DNA of 64,000 bases from contig OY820914.1 in the NCBI GenBank assembly GCA_963682005.1, forward strand, positions 1,984,001 to 2,048,000, written 5' to 3'. Origin of the DNA: CAIYUC01 sp963682005. Lineage in GTDB: Bacteria > Bacteroidota > Bacteroidia > Bacteroidales > FEN-979. This document shows positions 1-9,024 of the stretch, one piece after another. The notes below the pieces were generated by a model. That model was given only the letters and a program-made list of their open reading frames with translations. It ran no database searches and was not told the origin of the DNA. A program made the position numbers and the translations under genes. Position 1 is the first letter of the stretch, and each line of letters opens with the position of its first letter.

Positions 1-1
1 T

Positions 2-2371
2 CCCGACAACGGATACGGATTTGAATCGGGTGGTCTGCCGGCAGCGATTCCAACACTTACCCAGGAAGCATTCCTGGGCTTTCATAAAAAATATTATCAT
101 CCGGAGAACAGTTTCATTCTTCTTTACGGGAATGCTGATCCTGATAAAGAACTTGATTTTATTGACCGGGAATACCTGTCAAAATATACCCGTTCCGGTT
201 TCCGTGCAGTCATCAGGGACCAGAAGCCCTTTCCGGCCATGAAAGAGCGAACTGCATATTATCCTGTTATGGAAAATGCGGATACCATTAACCAGTCATA
301 CCTTTCCCTGACCTTTGTTGCAGGCCACAATACAGATGAAGCGCTGACCACCTCCCTTTCAATGATCGCAGAACTTCTTTTTAACCAGGAAACGGCACCG
401 GTCCGGCTGGCATTGCAAAAAGCCGGCATTGGAAAGGATGTTCAGGCATCCGTAGCCAATTACCAGCAAAATGTCTTACAGGTCACGGTCCAGAATGCCA
501 ATGCTTCGGATCAGGCCCGGTTTATGGAGATCGTGATGAAAACCATCAGGGAGGTCATTGCAAAAGGCCTGGATAAGGGTGAAATCCAGGGGATACTGAA
601 CCGCATGCAGTTTCACCTGAGAGAAGGCAATGATGCCCAGAAAGGGCTCACTTATTTTAACCGGATAGAAGCCGGATGGTTATTTGCTGATAATCCATTC
701 CAGGGACTTGAATACGAGAAAATTCTCACCGAAGTTAACGAGGCCCTGACCAGCAAATACCTGGAATCCATCATCAGCAAATATATTCTGAATAACCCGC
801 ACGCTTTACTGCTGACACTGGTTCCCAGCCCGGGGCTGGACAAAGAGCGGAATGCAAAGGTCACAGAAGAACTGAAAGCCTATAAGTCAAAACTCCCTGA
901 TGCATCCGTTGCTTCACTCGTTAACGAAACGCAGGACCTTATTGCCTTTCAGAAACGTCAGGATTCCCCGGAAGCACTTGCCACCATCCCTTTGCTGGCC
1001 CTTGGCGATATCGGCCCAAAAGCCGCCTGGTACGGCATTTCGCAAAAGAAGGTGAATGATGTACCTGTTTTGTATCATGAGGAATTCACCAACGGCATTG
1101 TATATACAAACTTTTATTTTGACATTCGGACAATTCCGCAGGAGATGATCCCGTGGGTTTCATTGCTTTCCAATTTATTGGGTTCGTTAAATACGAGGAG
1201 TTATTCTTATGGTGATCTGAACAAGGCCATGAATATTCACACCGGGAATTTATACACGACCATCCGGACCTACCTCGGGAACCTTGATGACAATGACCTT
1301 ATTCCTAAGTTTGTCGTAGTATCTTCAGCCATGAGCGACAAGTTGAGCAAGACATTTGAACTGACTTCCGAAATCCTGAATACAACCGATTTTTCGGATA
1401 CATCACGATTAAGAACATTACTGGTCCGGCATCAATCGCAACTTGAGGCTTCGAAAACGCAGGAAGGGGCCAGTGTGGCTTCAACCCGTTTACCTTCCTA
1501 TTACAGCAATTCAGGGGTGTTTAATGAGCTTACAGCCGGACTTGACTATTACTGGTTTGTGACGGACCAGACCAAAGCATTTGAAAAGGATCCGGATCAG
1601 ATCATTGCTAATTTGAAAAAAGCCTCCGCTTTGCTGTTTTCAAAAGGAAACCTGGTTGCGTCAGCCACCTGCGGCTCAAAAGAACTGGAATCTTTTACCA
1701 GGGACCTCGCCACCTTTGTAAAATCGTTACCCCAGGGAAAAGCACCGGACCAAACCTGGTCTTTCGATCCTGAGAAGAAAAATGAGGGGATCCAAACGGC
1801 GTCAAAGGTTCAGTATGTGTACAAAGGGTTTAATTTTAAGAAACTCGGATATTCCTGGGACGGGAAAATGAGGGTGCTCAACCTGATCCTTTCCAGGGAC
1901 TGGCTGAGACAGCGGATCCGCGTCATGGGAGGCGCTTATGGAGCGTCCGCCAGCATATCGCCCACTGGACTACTATTTTTTTCTTCCTATCGTGATCCGA
2001 ACCTGAAAGAAACATTTGATACGTTTGACGGAGCAGTTGATTTCCTGGATAAATTCGAGGCTGATGAAACCGCCATGACACGGTATATCATAGGAACCAT
2101 TTCACAGATGGATATCCCCCAGACGAATATTCATAAGGGAGACCTGGCAGTGAATTATTATTTTACCAAACGCAAGGCAGAAGACCTGCAGAAAGACCGG
2201 GATGCGGTACTTTCAACAAAAGCCGCTGATATCAAAGGTTTTTCCGGGTTGATCCGTGACATGTTGCAACAGAAGGCTTATTGTGTTTACGGTAATGCTG
2301 ATAAACTCAAAGGAGATGAGAAATTGTTTAAAAATCTTATCGGGATCGAACATCAACCTGCCCGGAATTGA
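2..2371 (+). CDS. M16C (PreP/Cym1-like) metalloprotease, N-terminus cut by window edge
   Basis: The reading frame is open from base 2, well upstream of the first ATG at 239, so the gene runs in from the left and about 789 residues are visible. The first visible residues (YGFESGG, IPTLTQEAFLGFHKKYYHPEN) match the end of the first M16 repeat of presequence-protease-type M16C enzymes, which are about 970 residues long. The zinc site (inverted HXXEH) should therefore lie just outside the window. The rest fits the linker and the C-terminal non-catalytic M16 half (for example the SRDWLRQRIRVMGGAYGA stretch). M16C enzymes degrade peptides inside a closed chamber. Location (cytoplasm or periplasm) cannot be judged without the N-terminus. 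The M16C family assignment is firm; the physiological substrate is unknown. Confidence 0.88.
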   Translation, partial: PDNGYGFESGGLPAAIPTLTQEAFLGFHKKYYHPENSFILLYGNADPDKELDFIDREYLSKYTRSGFRAVIRDQKPFPAMKERTAYYPVMENADTINQSYLSLTFVAGHNTDEALTTSLSMIAELLFNQETAPVRLALQKAGIGKDVQASVANYQQNVLQVTVQNANASDQARFMEIVMKTIREVIAKGLDKGEIQGILNRMQFHLREGNDAQKGLTYFNRIEAGWLFADNPFQGLEYEKILTEVNEALTSKYLESIISKYILNNPHALLLTLVPSPGLDKERNAKVTEELKAYKSKLPDASVASLVNETQDLIAFQKRQDSPEALATIPLLALGDIGPKAAWYGISQKKVNDVPVLYHEEFTNGIVYTNFYFDIRTIPQEMIPWVSLLSNLLGSLNTRSYSYGDLNKAMNIHTGNLYTTIRTYLGNLDDNDLIPKFVVVSSAMSDKLSKTFELTSEILNTTDFSDTSRLRTLLVRHQSQLEASKTQEGASVASTRLPSYYSNSGVFNELTAGLDYYWFVTDQTKAFEKDPDQIIANLKKASALLFSKGNLVASATCGSKELESFTRDLATFVKSLPQGKAPDQTWSFDPEKKNEGIQTASKVQYVYKGFNFKKLGYSWDGKMRVLNLILSRDWLRQRIRVMGGAYGASASISPTGLLFFSSYRDPNLKETFDTFDGAVDFLDKFEADETAMTRYIIGTISQMDIPQTNIHKGDLAVNYYFTKRKAEDLQKDRDAVLSTKAADIKGFSGLIRDMLQQKAYCVYGNADKLKGDEKLFKNLIGIEHQPARN

Positions 2372-2628
2372 TGAATCCATGAAACAGACAATGTTATCCG
2401 GGACTTGCTTTGCGGGTGACAGCCGGGGAGCTGAATCCGTTTCCTATTCCGGGAATCGTAAGTAATGGATCAGGACCGATTTCTTTTTCTCCTGCAAGAA
2501 CTTCCCGGAATAAAAGTGATATGAACAGCAATAATAACAGGTTCCGTATCATCAATTACCTGATTATTTCAATCTATCCACCCAGGCCGTTGGTCTTGTG
2601 GGAGTCACAACAGTGTAGGTTTTTTTTT

Positions 2629-2706
2629 TCACCGCTAAGACGCAAAGGCGCAAAGGGCAGAAAAGCAAATACAATACTTTTAGCGTCTTCGCGTCTTTGC
2701 GGTGAA
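2629..2706. repeat. A/G-rich intergenic inverted repeat (copy 1)
   Basis: This lies in the 395-base gap between the convergent M16 and S46 genes. The left arm at 2630-2655 (CACCGCTAAGACGCAAAGGC...) pairs imperfectly with the right arm at 2681-2706 (...GCGTCTTTGCGGTGA), with a 25-base centre. It could fold as a strong bidirectional terminator. Related dyads occur at 8747-8853, 56671-56769 and 60521-60619. I saw no gene in the rest of the gap. Confidence 0.7.
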
Positions 2707-2766
2707 TTTTAATTTTTGAGACAACCTAATCAGAAAGACGCGAATTTGCAAACTACAGAGCCCTTG

Positions 2767-4914
2767 TTATTTTCCGATCCCTATTTCCTTCAGGATAAAC
2801 CCCGCATTGGCAAACTTCTCAGTAATGAACATTACATAATGGATATCCACGTTTATGCAGCGCTGAAGCGCATAATCATACTGCCAGTCACTGATCATGG
2901 ATTCATAATTGCCGTCGAAGACAACCCCGCAGATCTCGCCTTTGGCATTCATGACCGGGCTTCCGCTATTACCTCCTGTAATGTCGCATTGATTCAGGAA
3001 CGCCAGCGGAACATCCTTCATGGCCGGATTTGCCCATCTTCCAAAATCTTTCTTTTCGTACAGATTTACAAGTCCGGCAGGCGCATCAAAAGGCTCAACC
3101 CCTGTATTCTTCTCACTCACCCCTTCAAGTGTGGTAAAAGGATCATACCAAACCGCATCTGCGGGGCGGTATCCCTTGACCTTTCCCCAGGTAAACCGCT
3201 TGGTGCCGTTTGCGTCAGGATACATGCTTGTTCCTTTCCATGCAAACAAGCCTTCGAGGTACACTTTCCGCAGTTCCGTAACATTGTTGCCGAATTTCTG
3301 GTTCAGATCCGTGATCTCAATAGCCATCGGATCGATGCTGTAGGCCATATTGATAAAGGGATCGTTCAGCGCCTGAAGTTCCTTTGTGGATTTTTTGAAA
3401 AGTGCTTTTGTATAGTTCATGTCTGTAAGCTTTGACGACCTGTATGCTTCATCCACGAATTGATCGATGGTTTTTGAGGAGTTGCTGAAGACGTATTCAA
3501 CGCCTGTTATTCTTTGGTTTTGGGGTAGTTCCTTTGCCATCTTCAGGGCGCGGATCATGAGCGCCTTATCAACAGGTTCAAAATAATTTGCATACGTGTA
3601 TTGCAACCTGTCGATCGACTGGTCCACATTTTCTTCCGAAAATCCGGGATCCTTCTCACCCTGTGGTTTATCCCTTTGCTGGGCAAAATAAATCGCCTGC
3701 TGGGCTAAAGCCAGCGGTGTGCCGGCCAGTCCCTGGAAAATTCCGAACACATTGTCCCTGTCCTTCGTTCCTTCGAGAAGCTTGTATTCAGCCTTTTCCC
3801 TTGCCAGGATATCAGCATACTTCACTTTTGTATCGGGATTGCGGTTTGCCCAGTCTACAAATTCTTTCTCAAACGCCAGTTTCTTTTCATAAAAGTGGGT
3901 TTTTTTCATCCCGTCGACCTTGCCCTGGTAATTTTTCATCGTATTTGCCAGCCCTTTTTTCAGGGAAGCCACTTTCAACTGTCCTTCATGGCTATTCTTT
4001 GTATACTGATCGCAGAGGTCGATGATCTCCCGGAAGTTTTTAATCGTGAACGGATAATTGTAATGCTCGTTCCAGTACACTGACGTCGAGGAGCGATAAC
4101 GCGTGGTCTGTCCCGGATAACCAATGACGAAATTGAAATCTCCGTCTTTCAGGAAATCTTTGGCCACCTTCAGCCATACCTTCGGATGATACGGAACATT
4201 CGTTTCAGCATATTCCTTCCCGGTCCCATCGGGTGCGCAATACACCCTCATAAATGAAAAGTCGCCCGTGTGCCTCGGCCACATCCAGTTGTCGGTTTCG
4301 CCACCATAATTCCCGATGGAGCTTGGTGGGGCATAAACGATACGGACATCCTTGAAAACCTTATGTACATAAAGGATGTACTGACTGCCATTATACATCT
4401 GTGCCACCGAGGCATTGATATCTTCCCTTCCTTTTTCAACGGAATCGGTCATCTGCACGATCTTCTCTGTAATTTTCTTGTTCTTATCCGTTGGGTCGTT
4501 GATCCCCTTTGCGGCTGCGAGGATTTCGGCGGTCACGTCCTTCATGTCAGTCAGAAGTCTTGCCGCATATCCCGGGGCCTTTATCTCGTCACTTCGCTTC
4601 GACGCAAGAAACCCGTTGATCAGGTAGTCGCTGTTTACGCTGGATGCTCTCTGGATGGCGGTGAAAGCCACATGATGATTGGTGATAAGCAAACCATCAC
4701 CGGAGATAAAGGAAGCTGTTCCGCCGCCTAACTGAACGATTGCATCGGAAACGGATGGTTTATCCTTGCTGTATACATCGCTTACCGCGATCTTCAGGCC
4801 TTTCTTGTTAAGATCGAGCTGGTTTATCTGGGTGAGCAGCCACATTCCCTCCTGGGCATGAAGCTGAAAGATGCATAAAAGCAATACCAGAACTGTAAAT
4901 ACTGATTTTTTCAT
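2767..4914 (-). CDS. S46 family dipeptidyl-peptidase (DPP7/DPP11-like)
   Basis: 715 residues, the usual length for S46 dipeptidyl-peptidases, which remove dipeptides from peptide N-termini in the periplasm of asaccharolytic Bacteroidota. Residues 1-20 form a signal peptide ending in LHAQ. The chymotrypsin-fold His motif is TNHHV (78-82) and the Ser motif is GGNSGSPV, with the nucleophile near residue 650. The position 18 residues after the nucleophile is Gly (FDGN). By the published DPP7/DPP11 comparison (Gly673 versus Arg673, also nucleophile +18) this predicts DPP7-like preference for hydrophobic or uncharged P1 residues rather than Asp/Glu. It is monocistronic and convergent with the M16 gene. 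The family call is firm; the specificity is inferred from one residue. Confidence 0.93.
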   Translation of the reverse strand: MKKSVFTVLVLLLCIFQLHAQEGMWLLTQINQLDLNKKGLKIAVSDVYSKDKPSVSDAIVQLGGGTASFISGDGLLITNHHVAFTAIQRASSVNSDYLINGFLASKRSDEIKAPGYAARLLTDMKDVTAEILAAAKGINDPTDKNKKITEKIVQMTDSVEKGREDINASVAQMYNGSQYILYVHKVFKDVRIVYAPPSSIGNYGGETDNWMWPRHTGDFSFMRVYCAPDGTGKEYAETNVPYHPKVWLKVAKDFLKDGDFNFVIGYPGQTTRYRSSTSVYWNEHYNYPFTIKNFREIIDLCDQYTKNSHEGQLKVASLKKGLANTMKNYQGKVDGMKKTHFYEKKLAFEKEFVDWANRNPDTKVKYADILAREKAEYKLLEGTKDRDNVFGIFQGLAGTPLALAQQAIYFAQQRDKPQGEKDPGFSEENVDQSIDRLQYTYANYFEPVDKALMIRALKMAKELPQNQRITGVEYVFSNSSKTIDQFVDEAYRSSKLTDMNYTKALFKKSTKELQALNDPFINMAYSIDPMAIEITDLNQKFGNNVTELRKVYLEGLFAWKGTSMYPDANGTKRFTWGKVKGYRPADAVWYDPFTTLEGVSEKNTGVEPFDAPAGLVNLYEKKDFGRWANPAMKDVPLAFLNQCDITGGNSGSPVMNAKGEICGVVFDGNYESMISDWQYDYALQRCINVDIHYVMFITEKFANAGFILKEIGIGK

Positions 4915-5155
4915 AAGGCTTCCGTTTTAAGTTATTGATTCATGTTTTTTACCAATTTGTTTCCAATTTAATGAATAAAAGTAAATGTTCTTGCATGGAA
5001 GAAAAAATGAAATCGGTGAATGACAATGGAGTGACGATGAACCAATATGAATTGCATCAGGAACCACTCTATTTTTTCAGGAAATTCCTGATGTTCTCCC
5101 TGAAGTCTTCGGTATCCATAAGCCCTCTCATGACAAGGTGATTTGGTTCAGGTGA

Positions 5156-7918
5156 TTAATGCCGGTTATTGATTTTAATATCGAGTCCTGATTTTTCCTG
5201 GAATTTGTTCAGCCTGTATTTGAATGAAAGCATGATATACCGGCCGATGGTGTTCGAGCGGGTTTCACGCAGGTAGTTCATCTCACTGACCCGCTCAATG
5301 CCGGTATTTTTGTTGAGAATGTCAGTGCCTGCCAGCATCAACATCCCCCTGTTATTCTTCAGGAAATAAAAGCTTACTTCCGCCCCGATCAGAGGAATAT
5401 TGACCATGTCGTTAAATGTCTTTGCATTGTAGTTGGTGACATCGGCGGTGGCCGCGAAACTCCAGTGCTCATTCGGGGTATAGCGCAATTCCTCAAAATA
5501 AGCAAGGTCGAAATAGCGGTTGTTAAGCGATTCCTGGAGGGAATACCGCGCATTGGTCAGGGAAAATGAAACACCAAAATTCATATCCCACTTCTCTTTC
5601 TTCCGGTTGTCAAAACTGACGGTGATCCGATGGGTGAGGTTTGTGTTGGTGTTTTCCTCACCGTTTACGAAAATAATCCCGCGGTTCCAGTTTTCCCTGA
5701 GGCTGGTATGAAATATCAGACCAAGTTTCCTGAGCGGAGTGGAAAAATCGATGGATCCCCCGGCTGCGTAATCATCCGGGACATTTATCATGGTCAGTGA
5801 CTGACCCAGGCTGTCGTTTATCGTTTTAGACCAGCTGATCTTATTGGAAGTATAGGTAAAATTCAGGGAGGAAAACAGTGAGGTGAACGAGAACTGGTCG
5901 AAAAGCAGCCAGTTGAAGCGTGCAGCATGACTGTATTCAGGCTTCAGCGAACGGTTCCCGTAAACCAGCATGAGCGGATTGATATTATCGGCCACGGGTA
6001 ACAGCTGGCTTGCAGCCGGCGTATTGACCGCAGATTCAAACGAGAACATGATCCTCCGGCCTTTCGTGTATTCATATTCGATCCCCAGGCGCGGCGTAAA
6101 ATACAGGAGGTCCGAAGTTAAATGAGGCGTATTGTCCAGGCTGTTCATCATCCTGCCCGATTCTGCCCGGGCCGTGATGAAGAGGCTGAACTTATCGGTG
6201 TTCCGGTTCAGGCTGAGCCAGGGCATGAACGCATAATACCTGCTCAGGAAATGAGGGCTGAGTGAATCAATGCCTTTTCCGGTTTCGGAAGGGATCCCCT
6301 GTTCACGCCGGATCTGTTCTCCCTTATAACTGCCTTCAATACCCGATTCAAGGAAAAACAGCTTTCCCAGCTTCCGGGTGAACACGACCGACAGGCTGCC
6401 GGAAATCCTGTCGGTTCTGTTGTCCTGGTACTGGCGGGAATCCGCTAAGTTCCATGGCACATAGTAACGGGTGATATTCTGCCATTGTATTTTGCTCAAG
6501 CCATAAGACCCGGAAGCATTTGCCGATACTTTGATATTTGAGACGTCCTTATTCAGTTTTTTAATGTAGGAAACGCCCAGGTTTCCGCTGAGCCGGTCCG
6601 AATTGCCGGCACTCGCACTGTTCAGTGTATTGATGAGGCTGTCGTTCCTGTAGCTGCCGTTCACCGAACTGCCGGAACTGCTGCCATTATTGAGAATTGC
6701 ACCGCCAGAGAAGGAAATATTCTGGCTCGAATCGATCCTGTTCTTCCAGCCGAATGTCAACCTGTGAACCCAGTTTTCATTTAAGGAGGATGAATTTTCC
6801 TGTTGAACAAATGCATTGCCCGGAATGAAATTCCGGGCGGTGACGACCTGGCTGAGTTTCGTATTTACGGCATTTCCAAGGTAACTGACATAAAACCGCC
6901 TGTTCTTTGCAAATTCATGGGAAAAGTTCAGCCCGGCCGCTCCTGATGTCACATACCCGTTCACCGGCTGGCCAAAGTTCACCGGAAAGTCGTTGTCGGA
7001 GGTGATCTGGATCTTTGCGCTTCCGCCGCTGCCCAACGCACCGATACCACCGTTAAAGCTAAGATAGTCGGAGAAGGAAAATCCGAACTGGTTGATGTTG
7101 TTGATCATTCCAAGTGCCGCAAACTGGTTTGTGCCGGTGAAACGGTAGACTTTTGCACTTCCCTGGTAATGATCCCCGGTTCCGCCACCGGCCATGACAT
7201 CCCCGAACACCGCTTTTTTCTTATCATCCTTCAGCACCAGGTTCACCGTCTTATCATGGGAACCATCGCTGACCCCTGTAAATTCGCTCTCGTCCGATTT
7301 CTTGTCATAGACCTGAACTTTTTTAACAGCATCGGCAGGAACATTTTTCGTAGCAACCTTCGGGTCATTTCCGAAGAATTCCCTGCCATCCACCAGCACA
7401 TTCTTTACATCCTCGCCCACCGCCTTGATATTTCCCGAACGATCGACCTCCACCCCCGGAAGCTTCCTGAGAAGATCTTCAGCAACAGCATCAGGCTTTG
7501 TTTTAAAGGCTGCAGCATTGTATTCGATCGTGTCTTTTTTTATGAGCAGAGGAATATAATCCCCTTTCACCTGGACTTCCCGGAGATTGACCGGGACAGG
7601 GTTCATGATGATCGCCCCGTAATCGTTCCCCTTTTCAAGCGGCAACCTGATATTCCTGTAAAGTGTCCGGTACCCCGTGAAAGCAACCAGCATCAGGTAA
7701 TTGCCCGGTTTCACGTTCCGGATCTCGAACTGGCCGCTTAAATTGGTGATCCCGAAAAAGGCAAGGGTCGAGTCGGGGGGATTCAGCAAAGCAACTGTCG
7801 AATAGGCTAAACCTGCGCCTTTTTCATCCAGGACATCTCCCCGGAAAAGGGATGACTGGGCAACCGACACCAATGGTGCCAGGACCAGGAGGAACAGGAT
7901 GAACGGATTGCGCAACAT
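5156..7918 (-). CDS. TonB-receptor-like outer-membrane beta-barrel protein with carboxypeptidase-regulatory domain
   Basis: 920 residues. It has a signal peptide (about 1-21), a carboxypeptidase-D regulatory-like fold (about 22-110: FRGDVLDEKGAGLAYSTVALLN), then a plug-like domain (about 112-235, including LLRKLPGVEVD and VLVDGREFFG). The remainder resembles the OMP_b-brl_3 family of outer-membrane barrels, rich in alternating aromatic strands. The C-terminus lacks a canonical terminal Phe. It starts 4 bases after the GLPGLI gene stops, so the two are almost certainly co-transcribed; this pairing is common in Bacteroidota. No SusD partner lies nearby, so it is not a typical polysaccharide-utilization locus. 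The transported substrate cannot be named. Confidence 0.88.
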   Translation of the reverse strand: MLRNPFILFLLVLAPLVSVAQSSLFRGDVLDEKGAGLAYSTVALLNPPDSTLAFFGITNLSGQFEIRNVKPGNYLMLVAFTGYRTLYRNIRLPLEKGNDYGAIIMNPVPVNLREVQVKGDYIPLLIKKDTIEYNAAAFKTKPDAVAEDLLRKLPGVEVDRSGNIKAVGEDVKNVLVDGREFFGNDPKVATKNVPADAVKKVQVYDKKSDESEFTGVSDGSHDKTVNLVLKDDKKKAVFGDVMAGGGTGDHYQGSAKVYRFTGTNQFAALGMINNINQFGFSFSDYLSFNGGIGALGSGGSAKIQITSDNDFPVNFGQPVNGYVTSGAAGLNFSHEFAKNRRFYVSYLGNAVNTKLSQVVTARNFIPGNAFVQQENSSSLNENWVHRLTFGWKNRIDSSQNISFSGGAILNNGSSSGSSVNGSYRNDSLINTLNSASAGNSDRLSGNLGVSYIKKLNKDVSNIKVSANASGSYGLSKIQWQNITRYYVPWNLADSRQYQDNRTDRISGSLSVVFTRKLGKLFFLESGIEGSYKGEQIRREQGIPSETGKGIDSLSPHFLSRYYAFMPWLSLNRNTDKFSLFITARAESGRMMNSLDNTPHLTSDLLYFTPRLGIEYEYTKGRRIMFSFESAVNTPAASQLLPVADNINPLMLVYGNRSLKPEYSHAARFNWLLFDQFSFTSLFSSLNFTYTSNKISWSKTINDSLGQSLTMINVPDDYAAGGSIDFSTPLRKLGLIFHTSLRENWNRGIIFVNGEENTNTNLTHRITVSFDNRKKEKWDMNFGVSFSLTNARYSLQESLNNRYFDLAYFEELRYTPNEHWSFAATADVTNYNAKTFNDMVNIPLIGAEVSFYFLKNNRGMLMLAGTDILNKNTGIERVSEMNYLRETRSNTIGRYIMLSFKYRLNKFQEKSGLDIKINNRH

Positions 7919-7922
7919 GGTC

Positions 7923-8693
7923 TCAGCGTTGGATCTTTATGATCATTTGCTGTCCGGAACCCCCTTCGGCACCCATTTCCTTCATCTTTTCGTCGACGAG
8001 CTTCTTATATTCTTCCTCCGTGACCTTTTTCCCCTTTTTTGGTTTTGCCAGGAGACTTTTATCAACCGGTGAAAAATCAACAGAAGTCGCCATGATTATC
8101 CTCTTGCCATCATTGATATCGACGGAAAGGATCAGTCCCGGCAGGTTTCCAAAGTTCTGCGGCCCTGTCGGAACCGGTATGGCCGGAGAAAACCAGGCCC
8201 TGACCTTTTTCCCGTCATCCTCACGGATCGCTTCCTGGCAGGGAAAATTCAGGATGGTCTTCTGTCCGCCGGTCAGCTTCCAGTCTGTTTTCCCGGCATC
8301 CGATTCGATCAGGAACATACGGCTCATGAATTCACGCTGTTCAGTCCTCTTGTTTTCCTTGAGGTTCCGGTACACAACATTGTCGGAATTTTCTATACGG
8401 ACCTGGATCATGGCTCCTGCTGATTCTTGTTCCATAGTTTCACTGTTACTGGTTTCCGCATTATTCATATATACTGAAGCCTCCGGAGTGAAGTACAACA
8501 CCTTCTTCTCGGTTTTTTCCTTTGGAAGCATATCGGAATACTGGGCAGATTCTCCTTCGAGTTTGATCTCGAGCTTCATCTTTTCATCATACCTGGCTGT
8601 TCCGGAATTTTGTTCTCCGGCCGTCGTTTGCCCGATGCCTGTAATATGGATCAACATTACAGCCGGGATCAATAACTTTGATTTTGTCATCAT
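7923..8693 (-). CDS. GLPGLI family secreted protein
   Basis: 256 residues with an N-terminal hydrophobic signal (MTKSKLLIPAVMLIHITGIG). The family-defining motif appears as NFGNLPGLILSVDI. The mid-region CQEAIREDDGKKVRAWFSPAIPVPTGPQ also matches the family pattern of a conserved Cys followed by AWF(S/T)P.IP...GP. The function of GLPGLI proteins is unknown. They are periplasmic or outer-membrane-associated and typically sit beside the outer-membrane barrel encoded just downstream here. The start could equally be the second ATG (8690). The family call is firm. Confidence 0.9.
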   Translation of the reverse strand: MMTKSKLLIPAVMLIHITGIGQTTAGEQNSGTARYDEKMKLEIKLEGESAQYSDMLPKEKTEKKVLYFTPEASVYMNNAETSNSETMEQESAGAMIQVRIENSDNVVYRNLKENKRTEQREFMSRMFLIESDAGKTDWKLTGGQKTILNFPCQEAIREDDGKKVRAWFSPAIPVPTGPQNFGNLPGLILSVDINDGKRIIMATSVDFSPVDKSLLAKPKKGKKVTEEEYKKLVDEKMKEMGAEGGSGQQMIIKIQR

Positions 8694-8746
8694 GTTTTTT
8701 GTTTTTTATATACCCACCCTGACTTCTGGTCTGAAGCTGTTTATTT

Positions 8747-8853
8747 AACCACAAAGGGCACAAAGGATTTCACAAAGGCGCGCAAAGGGAAAGTATATGG
8801 GATTCAGTCCCTTTGTGTTCCTTCGTCATGTACTTCGTGCGACCTGGCGGTAA
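8747..8853. repeat. A/G-rich intergenic inverted repeat (copy 2)
   Basis: The left half (8747-8790: ACCACAAAGGGCACAAAGG, CACAAAGGCGCGCAAAGGG) is mirrored by the right half (8808-8853: TCCCTTTGTGTTCCTTCGT...GGCGGTAAA). It lies in the 331-base space between two divergent genes, so it is not simply a terminator of a convergent pair. It belongs to the same loose family as the repeats at 2629, 56671 and 60521. Confidence 0.65.
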
Positions 8854-8936
8854 AATATTTTGCTTTTGAGACAATCTCATCTAAAGTGTCGGTGTTTTTA
8901 TCTTCAGCAAAAGTAACCCGGGCAACCCTTGCGGAA

Positions 8937-8973
8937 GGTTAAGGTTTTGCCAATTAAGGTTAATTAAGGTTAA
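8937..8973 (+). promoter_or_regulatory. Phased GGTTAA direct repeats, candidate response-regulator operator
   Basis: GGTTAA occurs at 8937, 8958 and 8968, so the spacings are 21 and 10 bases (two turns and one turn of the helix). The last two sit within perfect 10-base repeats AATTAAGGTT. OmpR-family regulators bind direct repeats spaced by about one turn. The repeats end just 5' of the -33 element of the promoter of the OmpR-type two-component operon, so autoregulation is a reasonable inference. Confidence 0.45.
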
Positions 8974-8978
8974 TGATG

Positions 8979-9009
8979 TTGATAAGAAGATGAGATTGAT
9001 TTACTTTTG
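8979..9009 (+). promoter_or_regulatory. Bacteroidota-type promoter of the two-component operon
   Basis: A TTG at 8979-8981 and TACTTTTG at 9002-9009 match the -33 (TTTG/TTG) and -7 (TAnnTTTG) elements with a 20-base gap, the preferred spacing. Transcription would begin around 9014-9016, leaving an unusually short leader before the GTG start at 9025. Confidence 0.65.
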
Positions 9010-9024
9010 TTTCTTTAAACCCGG

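Noticed and set aside
2716..3435. Long plus-strand ORF of 239 codons
   Set aside because: It is the antisense shadow of the S46 peptidase, which has clear catalytic motifs and a signal peptide on the other strand.
4935..5141. Plus-strand ORF of 68 codons between the S46 and outer-membrane genes
   Set aside because: No recognisable motif, poor codon pattern and no promoter or ribosome site; the space looks like ordinary AT-rich intergenic DNA.
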